A stretch of 64,000 nt of DNA from RUG100 sp050953425 (GTDB lineage Bacteria; Bacillota; Clostridia; Peptostreptococcales; Anaerovoracaceae), in contig JBMNMQ010000003.1 in the NCBI GenBank assembly GCA_050953425.1, positions 558,001 to 622,000 of the forward strand, in the 5' to 3' direction. Each line of letters starts with the position of its first letter. Positions within the stretch are counted from its first letter, which is position 1. The position numbers were made by a program, and so were the translations under genes. Positions 41,277 through 53,452 of the stretch are shown piece by piece. The notes under the pieces were generated by a model, which had not been told where the DNA came from, searched no databases, and saw nothing but the letters and a program-made list of their open reading frames with translations.

Positions 41277-42872
41277 ATGACAGTACAATTCATCGACGCG
41301 GCGGCGGCGGCGAAGAAGATCGACAGCGGCATTACAGTGGCGGTCGGAGGTTTCAGCGGCTTCGGCCTGCCCGAGGATATTCTCTGTGAACTCGAGGACC
41401 GTTACGGCAGGGAGCAGCAGCCGCGGGGCCTGCAGGTCGTCACCGTGGCGGGTCTCAACGGCGACGGAAAGGACCGCGGCATCAACCACTTTGCCCATGA
41501 GGGACTGGTGGGCCGCTTTTTCAGCAGCAACCTCAGCCTGGCGCCGAAGATGCGCCCGCTGGTGCGGGACAACGCCTTCCCCGCCTATATGATACCGCAG
41601 GGCGTGATGTCGCACATGATGCGGGCCATCGCCGCGCATCGCCCCGGCGTCATCTCCGCCGTCGGCCTGCACACCTACGTCGATCCGCGCCTCGAGGGCG
41701 GCCGCATGAACGAGGCGGCGGTGCGCGAAAACCGGGCGGTCGTCGATCTGATCGAACTGCGCGGCGAAGAGTATCTCTTTTATCCGTCCTTTCCGATCGA
41801 CATCGCGCTGGTCAAGGGAACGCGGGCCGACGCGCGCGGCAATATCTCCATCGAAAAGGAAGCGATCCACATCGAGCAGCTGGAAATGGCGGAAGCGGCT
41901 CACAACTCCGGCGGCATTGTCATGGTGCAGGTGGACAAAGTGGTGTCGGCCGGGGAAATTCACCCGCAGCAGGTGACGATTCCCGGCTCGCTGGTCGACT
42001 ACGTCATCGAGGGCCGGCCCGAAAACAGCCGCCAGTACTATGACGGCGACTGCCATACCATCGATTCCTGGTGCGGCGATGAAACCGTGCCCCTCGAGAC
42101 CATCGAACCGCTGCCGTTTGATTACCGCAAGGTCATTTCCCGGCGGGCGGCGATGGAAGTCGCCGAGGAGGACTTCATCAATCTCGGCATCGGCATTCCG
42201 ACGGGCATCGCCGATATCCTCAACGAAGAGGGGCTGATCGACAGGATCACGATTTCCACCGAATCCGGCGTCATCGGCGGCGTCGCGGCGCAGGGCATTA
42301 CGATCGGCGCCGCCTACAATCCCGAGGCCATCATCAAGCAGCCGGACATCTTCGATCTCTACGACGGCGGCGGCATCGACTTTACCGGGCTCGGCGCGGC
42401 GGAGATCGACCGTGCCGGCAACGTCAATTCATCGCGCTTTGCCGGCCGCGCGGTCGGCCCGGGCGGTTTCATCAATATCAGCCAGGGCGCGCGCAACGTC
42501 TGCTTCCTTGGCACGTTTACCTCCGGGCATCCGGATATCCGCATCGAGGACGGACGGCTGCGCATCGAACAGGAGGGCCGCTACCGGAAATTCATGGAAC
42601 AGGTGGAGCAGATCACGTTCGCGGCAAAGTATTCGCTGCTGAAGGGACACCAGCGGGTGCTCTACATCACCGAGCGGGCGGTGTTCGAGCTGACCGGCCG
42701 GGGCCTGACACTGACGGAGATCGCGCCGGGCATGGATCTTGAACGCGATATTTTCGGCGCGATGGACTGCCGGCCGGCCGTCTCCGATGATCTGAAAACG
42801 ATGGATGAACGGCTGTTCCGGCCGGAGCCGATGGGGCTGCGGCTGAAACCGGTCAGAAAGAGAGAAAAGTAA
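41277..42872 (+). CDS. Acyl-CoA:acetate/3-ketoacid CoA-transferase (type I, fused subunits; Pct-like)
   Basis: The product is 531 residues with both CoA-transferase halves fused. The alpha part shows ITVAVGGFSGFGLPEDILCE and the oxyanion-type glycine loops; the beta part starts near IGIPTGIADIL and carries the catalytic glutamate in ITISTESGVIGG. Propionate CoA-transferases of this size move CoA between short-chain acids such as propionate, lactate, acetate and butyrate. Stop and start with the following MaoC-type hydratase gene overlap by one base, so the two act together, possibly on a hydroxyacyl-CoA. AAAGGAG lies upstream. Confidence 0.92.
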   Translation: MTVQFIDAAAAAKKIDSGITVAVGGFSGFGLPEDILCELEDRYGREQQPRGLQVVTVAGLNGDGKDRGINHFAHEGLVGRFFSSNLSLAPKMRPLVRDNAFPAYMIPQGVMSHMMRAIAAHRPGVISAVGLHTYVDPRLEGGRMNEAAVRENRAVVDLIELRGEEYLFYPSFPIDIALVKGTRADARGNISIEKEAIHIEQLEMAEAAHNSGGIVMVQVDKVVSAGEIHPQQVTIPGSLVDYVIEGRPENSRQYYDGDCHTIDSWCGDETVPLETIEPLPFDYRKVISRRAAMEVAEEDFINLGIGIPTGIADILNEEGLIDRITISTESGVIGGVAAQGITIGAAYNPEAIIKQPDIFDLYDGGGIDFTGLGAAEIDRAGNVNSSRFAGRAVGPGGFINISQGARNVCFLGTFTSGHPDIRIEDGRLRIEQEGRYRKFMEQVEQITFAAKYSLLKGHQRVLYITERAVFELTGRGLTLTEIAPGMDLERDIFGAMDCRPAVSDDLKTMDERLFRPEPMGLRLKPVRKREK

Positions 42873-43333
42873 TGGCAGAGAAAGAAAAAGCGGTCAGCAT
42901 TCCGATGCGGGTCGGCGACGCCGGGCATTTTGCCAAGACCGTCAGCGAAGCCGATGTCTATCTCTTTGCGGGCATCTCCGGCGACACCAACCGCGCGCAT
43001 CTGAATGAGGAATACATGAAGCGGACACCGGCCGGACACCGCGTTGCGCACGGCGCGCTGACGCTGTCGATCGCCAGCGCGGCGCAGACCGATCTGCTCA
43101 ACCGGCGCATGGACGAACTGGAAGCGGCCGGTCTCAGCTATCTCTCCGTCGGCTACGATCACGTGCGCTTTCTGGCGCCGGTGTACTTCGGCGACACGCT
43201 GACGGCGACCTGCGAGGTCGTGGAGATCGACGCGGCGCGCAGCCGTACGATCGAGGAACTGACGGCCTTCAATCAGGACGGGGTGCAGGTGCTGGCGGCG
43301 CGGCACATCCATCATTACGGCCGCAAAGAATGA
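42872..43333 (+). CDS. MaoC-like (R)-specific enoyl-CoA hydratase
   Basis: The product is 153 residues with a hot-dog fold. The hydratase motif appears as GISGDTNRAHLNEEYMKRTP, giving the Asp and His catalytic pair (consensus GDxNPxHxD, here N-R instead of N-P). RVAHGALTLSI and VRFLAPVYFGDTLTATCEVV complete the family pattern. It adds water to crotonyl-CoA-like substrates to give the R-hydroxyacyl-CoA, or the reverse. Translational overlap with the CoA-transferase suggests activation and dehydration of a hydroxy acid. Confidence 0.9.
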   Translation: MAEKEKAVSIPMRVGDAGHFAKTVSEADVYLFAGISGDTNRAHLNEEYMKRTPAGHRVAHGALTLSIASAAQTDLLNRRMDELEAAGLSYLSVGYDHVRFLAPVYFGDTLTATCEVVEIDAARSRTIEELTAFNQDGVQVLAARHIHHYGRKE

Positions 43334-43364
43334 GCGGCGGCGGCGGCTCTCGGGCTGCCGCTTT
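43333..43364 (+). terminator. Rho-independent terminator after the MaoC gene
   Basis: AGCGGCGGC (43333-43341) pairs with GCTGCCGCT (43351-43359) with one G-T pair, followed by TTTTTT. Confidence 0.8.
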
Positions 43365-43439
43365 TTTGCCGCCGCGGCTGCGGCTGCCGCGCCGCTGTAT
43401 CGGGTATCGGCCGAACGGAACGAATCGCAGCGGGGAAAG

Positions 43440-43526
43440 CGGTTTGCTGCGGGAACGCTGCCCGCGGCCGGAGGAAGCGGATCGCAGCGGAAAAAAGCGG
43501 CCGGCTGCGGGAACGCTGCCCGCGGC
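43440..43526. repeat. 58-bp period GC-rich repeat in intergenic region
   Basis: TGCGGGAACGCTGCCCGCGG occurs at 43448 and 43506, within longer similar units (GATCGCAGCGG, AAAGCGG) of 58 bp. Each unit contains a GCGGG/CCCGC hairpin. A related TGCGGGAACGCTGC occurs at 58155. The rest of 43365-43614 shows no gene. Confidence 0.8.
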
Positions 43527-43614
43527 GAAGAGACTCTGCGCACTGCCGGGAGAGACAAACTGCCCCCGGAGAGGAAAAATGCTCTGCAGAGAAGAAAAAA
43601 TTGCCCGCCGCCTA

Positions 43615-43642
43615 TTGATGTATATTAGTAATGGTGTATAAT
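43615..43642 (+). promoter_or_regulatory. Promoter of carA-carB-argF
   Basis: TTGATG (43615-43620), 16-bp spacer and perfect TATAAT (43637-43642), leaving a leader of about 80 nt before carA. Confidence 0.8.
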
Positions 43643-43727
43643 TATTCAGAAAGCTGCGCCGCGGGGACGCGGCCGCGTAATACCGGAGAACACCGCGATC
43701 AGGGGATCGCTTAAGGAGGAGACCTAT

Positions 43728-44851
43728 ATGGCAAACGATGCGAGCACGGCATATTTCAACAATACCAATACCCGGGCCTGGCTGATCCTGGCGGACGGAA
43801 CGGAGTTCAAGGGCTGGAGCCTCGGGGTGCCGGGCACCACGATCGGCGAGGTGGTCTTTACGACCGGGATGACCGGCTACCAGGAGACGCTGACCGATCC
43901 CAGCTATTACGGACAGATCGTTACCCAGACCTTTCCGCTGATCGGCAATTACGGGCTCAACGCCTTCGATCCGGAATCGTCCCGCGTCTGGCTGTCCGGC
44001 TACATCATCCGCGAGTGGTGCTTTGAGCCGTCCAACTTTCGCAGCAAGACCGATCTCGGCGCCTATCTCGAGCAGCAGCACATCGTCGGCATCTACGATA
44101 TCGATACCCGCGCCCTGACGCGCCGCATCCGCGAGAGCGGCGTCATGAACGGCGCGATCACGACCGAGTACCCGAAGGACAAGGAAGCGCTGCTGGAAAA
44201 GATCCGCGCCTTCCGCATCGAAGAGGCCGTGCAGCACGTCTCCCTGAAGCAGGAGGAGCTGTACGCGGTCGACAACCCGATCGCCCGCGTCGTGCTGATG
44301 GACTTCGGCTACAAGAGCAACATTCTGCGCAGCCTCAACCAGCGCGGCTGCGACGTCGTCGTGGTGCCGTGGGATACGCCGCCCGAGGAGATCATCCGGC
44401 GCCGCCCGGACGGGCTGATGCTTTCCAACGGGCCCGGCGATCCGGAGGATAATCCGCAGCTGATCGCCAATCTGCGCACGCTGCTGCAGACCGATATCCC
44501 GATCCTCGGCATCTGTCTCGGCCACCAGCTGATGGCGCTGGCCAGCGGCGGCCGCACGGCCAAGCTCAAATACGGTCACCGCGGCGCCAACCAGCCGGTC
44601 AAGGACGTCGATCTCGACCGTGTCTTCGTCACCAGCCAGAACCACGGCTACGCGGTCGTCAGCGAATCGATCACCGCGGACATCGGCCGGGTCAGCCACT
44701 ACAACGTCAACGACGGCAGCTGCGAGGGCATTGTCTACAGCCGGCCGAACACCTTCACCGTGCAGTTTCACCCGGAGGCGGCGGCGGGACCGCAGGATAC
44801 GCAGTATCTGTTCGACCGCTTCATCGCTAACATGACAGGAGGAAAACAATA

Positions 44852-44852
<1 letters not shown>
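43728..44852 (+). CDS. carA: Carbamoyl phosphate synthase small subunit
   Basis: The product is 374 residues. The N-terminal CPSase domain (EVVFTTGMTGYQETLTDPSY) precedes a class I glutamine amidotransferase with nucleophile Cys in GICLGHQLMALASGG and His-Glu in VQFHPEAAAGPQDTQY. It supplies ammonia from glutamine to CarB. Its stop overlaps the carB start by one base (TAATG), so both subunits are made together. AAGGAGG precedes the start. Confidence 0.98.
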
Positions 44853-48049
<3,197 letters not shown>

Positions 48050-48161
48050 GGCGGCCCTGCGTCATGCGAGCCGCTTTCGCGGGCCGTTTCACCGCCCGGC
48101 GGAGCGCTGCCTCATTTGGGGCGGCCGGCCGATCCGCAGACTATTGCACATGAATCTCGCA

Positions 48162-48188
48162 GGCGCCGCGGGAATCGCCCGCGGCGCC
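48162..48188. promoter_or_regulatory. Strong GC-rich hairpin between carB and argF
   Basis: GGCGCCGCGGG (48162-48172) and CCCGCGGCGCC (48178-48188) form a perfect 11-bp stem with loop AATCG. No T-run follows. It may be an mRNA processing or stability element separating carAB from argF. Confidence 0.6.
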
Positions 48189-48218
48189 CGCAGAACATTA
48201 AGATGAGGAGAACAGACT

Positions 48219-49214
48219 ATGGCTGTGAATTTAAAGGGACGGAGCTTTCTGACGCTGATGGATTTTTCCCGCGAGGAGATTCGCTATCTGCTCGATCTGG
48301 CGCACGATCTCAAGCGGAAGAAGCGCGCCGGCATCCGCGGCGAGCTGCTGGCCGGCAAGAACATCGTGCTGCTCTTTGACAAGACTTCGACGCGCACGCG
48401 CTGCTCGTTCGAGGTCGCCTGCCACGACGAGGGCGGGCATGTCACCTATCTCGACAAGGGCAGCTCGCAGGTCGGCAAAAAGGAATCGATTGCCGACTCC
48501 GCCAAAGTGCTGGGCCGCTTCTTTGACGGCATCGAATATCGCGGCTATGATCAGGAGCTGGTCGAGGAACTGGCCCGCTGCGCCGGCGTACCGGTCTGGA
48601 ACGGCCTCACCGATGTCGACCATCCGACGCAGATCCTGGCCGACATGCTGACCATCGAGGAGCACGTTGCCAAGCCGCTGTCAAAGTGCAAGGTCGTCTT
48701 CGTCGGCGACGTGCGCAACAACATGAGCTACGCCTGGATGTACGGCTGCGCCAAGATGGGGATGACCTTCGTCGCCTACGGACCGGAGAGTCTGGTCGCG
48801 GAGGTGGATCAGCAGGTGCTGGCACGGGCCAGGGAGACGGCCGCCGCCTCCGGCGCTGTCATCGAGGTGTCCTCCGATCCTGCCTGTCTGCGGGGGGCCG
48901 ACGTACTCTACACCGACATCTGGGCAAGCATGGGCGAAGAGGATCAGATCCCGGCACGGGTCAAGCTGCTGACGCCCTACAAGGTGACGGAGGAAATGCT
49001 CGCGACCACCGGCAACGAGGACGTGATCTTTCTCCACTGCCTGCCGTCGTTTCACGATTTCAATACCGAGATGGCCCGCACCCAGAAAGAACTCGGCTTC
49101 GACATCCGCGAGGTCACCGATGCGGTCTTCCTCGGTCCCCATTCGCGGGTATTTGACGAAGCGGAAAACCGCATGCATTCGATCAAGGCCGTGATCGTCG
49201 CCACCATTGCCTGA
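48219..49214 (+). CDS. argF: Ornithine carbamoyltransferase
   Basis: The product is 331 residues. The carbamoyl phosphate site STRTRCSFEVACHDEG and the ornithine site HCLPSFHDFNTE are present, along with DHPTQILADMLTIEEH and FVGDVRNNMSYAWMYG. It makes citrulline from carbamoyl phosphate and ornithine. In anaerobes it may run either for arginine synthesis or for arginine catabolism; no arcA or arcC is in the window, and proximity to carAB favours synthesis. It has GATGAGGAG upstream. Confidence 0.97.
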   Translation: MAVNLKGRSFLTLMDFSREEIRYLLDLAHDLKRKKRAGIRGELLAGKNIVLLFDKTSTRTRCSFEVACHDEGGHVTYLDKGSSQVGKKESIADSAKVLGRFFDGIEYRGYDQELVEELARCAGVPVWNGLTDVDHPTQILADMLTIEEHVAKPLSKCKVVFVGDVRNNMSYAWMYGCAKMGMTFVAYGPESLVAEVDQQVLARARETAAASGAVIEVSSDPACLRGADVLYTDIWASMGEEDQIPARVKLLTPYKVTEEMLATTGNEDVIFLHCLPSFHDFNTEMARTQKELGFDIREVTDAVFLGPHSRVFDEAENRMHSIKAVIVATIA

Positions 49215-49305
49215 ACGCCGCGGGCAGAGAAACATCGCTGCGCGGCCGCCGTTTTCGGTGGTTTTTCCGGCTGTCTCCGGTCGGATGCACCCATCCTCTT
49301 TTTGT

Positions 49306-49334
49306 TTGCTTTTTTTCTGCTTGCGTGATAAAAT
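49306..49334 (+). promoter_or_regulatory. Promoter of the CYTH gene
   Basis: TTGCTT (49306-49311), 17-bp spacer and TAAAAT (49329-49334), 45 bases before the start. Confidence 0.65.
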
Positions 49335-49378
49335 ACTGATACTCACGCGAAAAAGAAAGGATTCAAAGGGAAAACCGT

Positions 49379-50005
49379 ATGGAAGTTGAATTGAAGTATA
49401 CGGTCGACAGCCGCAAGACAGCCGATCGTATCTGGAACGATCCCCAGCTGAAGGAGCTGGAGGAAGACGATTCCAGGAGCAGCAATGACTTTCGGGGTAC
49501 ATATTACGATACCGAGGATTATGACCTCTTTCGTCATGATATCGCCTACCGTCTCCGCACGGAAGGCAACAAACTGGTGGCTTCCCTGAAGTGGAACGGC
49601 AAGAACACCGGGCCGCTGCACAAGCGGGAGGAACTGAATATCACCCTGGGCGATGCCCGCCAGCCGAAGGATCCCGATCCGTCGGTCTTTTGCGAAAGCG
49701 AAGAAGGCGGTGAACTGCTGGAGCTGGTCGGCGATAAAAAACTGATCGAGATGATTCAGGTCAATGTTCTGCGTCGTTCATTCCGGGTAGATATCGGAGA
49801 GAGCATCGTCGAACTGTCTCTCGATGACGGTGAAATTCTCGCCGGCGGCGGCAGCGATCCGGTCTGCGAGCTGGAGCTCGAGCTCTACAGCGGCAGCGAG
49901 GAGGATCTCGTGCAGCTGGGCGAGGAACTGCAGGAACGCTACCGGCTGACACCCGGGCGCGTCAGCAAATTCGTCCGCGGGCTGAAGCTGCTGGGCGTGC
50001 ATTAG
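49379..50005 (+). CDS. CYTH domain protein (triphosphate tunnel metalloenzyme)
   Basis: The product is 208 residues. The N-terminal ExExK signature is MEVELKYTV, followed by YYDTEDYDLFRHDIAYRLRT, LVASLKWNG and ELELELYSG, which supply the acidic and basic residues lining the tunnel. Family members hydrolyse inorganic triphosphate or thiamine triphosphate, or make cAMP; triphosphatase is the most likely role. GAAAGGA stands upstream of the ATG. The trigger factor gene follows after 64 bp. Confidence 0.9.
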   Translation: MEVELKYTVDSRKTADRIWNDPQLKELEEDDSRSSNDFRGTYYDTEDYDLFRHDIAYRLRTEGNKLVASLKWNGKNTGPLHKREELNITLGDARQPKDPDPSVFCESEEGGELLELVGDKKLIEMIQVNVLRRSFRVDIGESIVELSLDDGEILAGGGSDPVCELELELYSGSEEDLVQLGEELQERYRLTPGRVSKFVRGLKLLGVH

Positions 50006-50069
50006 ACCGGAACGCGGCAATGCCGCCCCGGACGCATCCGTACGATTACCGACAGGAGGAATAAAATAA

Positions 50070-51353
50070 ATGAAAGCAACACTCATATCCAAGGAAAACA
50101 ACGAAGCGAAACTGACCATGGACTTTACCGCCGAGGAACTGGAACAGGCGATCGCGGCGGCGTACCGCGCCCGCAAGGATCAGTTCACCGTCAACGGCTT
50201 CCGCAAGGGCAAGGCTCCGCGCAGCATCATCGAGAAGAGATACGGCGAGAACATCTTTGTCGATGACGCGGTGCAGGATCTGCTCAACCGCGAATATCCG
50301 AAGGCACTGGAAGAGCTGGAGCTCGACGTGATCGACTCGCCCAAGGTGGACTTTGATCACGTCGCCAAGGGCGAGGATTTTACCGCCACGGTTCAGGTCG
50401 CCGTCTATCCCGAATTTGAAGTCAAGGATTACAAGGGTGTGGAGATCGAAAAAATCGATGACACCTGCACCGAGGAAGATGTCGACAAGGAGATGGAAAA
50501 GCTGCGCAAGCGCAGCGCCCGCATGGTCGAGGTGGACCGCCCCGCGGAAAAGGGCGACATGGTGCTGCTCGATTATGTCGGCTCGATCGACGGTGAGGAA
50601 TTCGACGGCGGCAAGTCGGAGAATTTCCCGCTCAAGCTCGGCTCGGACAGCTTCATCCCCGGCTTTGAGGATCAGCTGATCGGCGTCAGCAGGGGCGAGG
50701 ACAAGGACGTCGTTGTCAGCTTCCCCGAAGATTACCACGCCGAGAACCTGGCCGGCAAAGAGGCGCTCTTCAAGTGCACCGTGCACGAAGTCAAGGAAGA
50801 GCAGCTGCCGGATCTCGACGATGAATTCGCCAAGGATACCAGTGAATTCGATACCATTGAGGAACTGCGCGAGAACACCAAAGATCAACTGGTAAAATCG
50901 AAGAAATCCAAGGCGGAAAACGAAATGAAGGACAAGGCCCTGGGCAAGGTCTATGAGGCCAACGACATCGACATTCCCGAGGTGATGGTCAACGATGAGA
51001 TCACCAGCATGATGAACGAATTCGACCAGCAGCTGCATCAGCAGGGCATGTCCCTCGATCAGTATCTGGAATACAACGGCAAGGATCGCGCCGCCATGCG
51101 CGAGGAGATCCGCGACGACGCCTATCGGCGGGTGAAGACGAGAATGATCGTCAGCGCCATCGTCGATGCCGAAAACGTCGAAGCGACCGAGGAAGAAATC
51201 GAAAAGCAGATGGAACTGCTGTCGATCCAGTACAGCATCGAGCTGGACAAAGTCAAGGAGCTGATCGGCAATCAGAATCTCGGCTATCTCGAGCGCGACA
51301 TCAAGATGCGCAAGGCCGTCGATCTGATCTACGACAACGCGGTGATCAAATAG
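50070..51353 (+). CDS. tig: Trigger factor (peptidyl-prolyl isomerase chaperone)
   Basis: The product is 427 residues. The ribosome-binding N-domain has the signature NGFRKGKAPRSIIEKRYG; the FKBP-like PPIase domain shows GDMVLLDYVGSIDGEEFDGG and FIPGFEDQLIGVSRGEDKDV; a long helical C-domain follows. It binds nascent chains at the ribosome exit. Gene order tig-clpP-clpX-lon is conserved in Firmicutes. AGGAGG precedes the start. Confidence 0.98.
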   Translation: MKATLISKENNEAKLTMDFTAEELEQAIAAAYRARKDQFTVNGFRKGKAPRSIIEKRYGENIFVDDAVQDLLNREYPKALEELELDVIDSPKVDFDHVAKGEDFTATVQVAVYPEFEVKDYKGVEIEKIDDTCTEEDVDKEMEKLRKRSARMVEVDRPAEKGDMVLLDYVGSIDGEEFDGGKSENFPLKLGSDSFIPGFEDQLIGVSRGEDKDVVVSFPEDYHAENLAGKEALFKCTVHEVKEEQLPDLDDEFAKDTSEFDTIEELRENTKDQLVKSKKSKAENEMKDKALGKVYEANDIDIPEVMVNDEITSMMNEFDQQLHQQGMSLDQYLEYNGKDRAAMREEIRDDAYRRVKTRMIVSAIVDAENVEATEEEIEKQMELLSIQYSIELDKVKELIGNQNLGYLERDIKMRKAVDLIYDNAVIK

Positions 51354-51498
51354 GTGATCAATGGTGCCTGCGGTCGAACGGGAGCGCCTCCCGGGGCGCT
51401 TGCGGCATCGCACAGCGCAGGCGGCTGCCGCATCGCACGCCGGCGGGCACCGGCGCATCGGCAAACAACTATCACTGATTAGAGAAAGGAAGTACTTT

Positions 51499-52080
51499 AT
51501 GGCACTGGTTCCGATGGTACTGGAACAGACCAGCAGGGGGGAGCGCAGCTATGACCTGTATTCCCGGCTGCTGAAGGATCGGATCATCTTTATCGGTGAG
51601 GAAATCACGGATGCCCTCGCCAGCCTGGTGGTCGGTGAACTGCTGTTTCTGGAAGCGGAAGACGCCGAAAAGGATATCAACGTATATATCAACAGCCCCG
51701 GCGGCAGCGTCACGGCCGGCATGGCGATCTTTGACACCATGAACTACATCAAGCCGGACGTTTCGACGATCTGCGTCGGCATGGCGGCCAGCATGGGAGC
51801 ATTCCTCCTCACCGCCGGCGAAAAGGGCAAGCGCTATGCGCTGCCGAACGCCACGGTGATGATTCATCAGCCGCTCGGCGGAGCGCAGGGGCAGGCGACG
51901 GATATCATGATCCACGCCGAGGAAATCGTCCGCATCCGGAAGAATCTGAACCGCATTCTCAGCGAACGCACCGGACAGCCACTCGAGGTGATCGAGCGCG
52001 ACACCGAGCGTGATAACTTTATGACCGCGCAGGCGGCCGCCGAATACGGACTCATCGATAAAGTCATGGAATCGCGATAA
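51499..52080 (+). CDS. clpP: ATP-dependent Clp protease proteolytic subunit
   Basis: The product is 193 residues. The catalytic serine is in VGMAASMGAFLLTAG, the histidine in ATVMIHQPLGGAQGQATD, and the aspartate in ERDTERDNFMTAQAAAEYG. It forms the 14-mer chamber with ClpX. The start at 51499 has AAAGGAAG 8 bases upstream; the longer frame from 51361 includes noncoding sequence. Confidence 0.98.
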   Translation: MALVPMVLEQTSRGERSYDLYSRLLKDRIIFIGEEITDALASLVVGELLFLEAEDAEKDINVYINSPGGSVTAGMAIFDTMNYIKPDVSTICVGMAASMGAFLLTAGEKGKRYALPNATVMIHQPLGGAQGQATDIMIHAEEIVRIRKNLNRILSERTGQPLEVIERDTERDNFMTAQAAAEYGLIDKVMESR

Positions 52081-52101
52081 GAAGGAAAAGAGGCGACAGA
52101 T

Positions 52102-53376
<1,275 letters not shown>

Positions 53377-53452
53377 ATGACCGGGGCGGCTCCTGCAGCC
53401 GCCCATGTTTATAGTCCGGATAATACTGAGAGAAGGAAAGGAGGCAGCCGCC

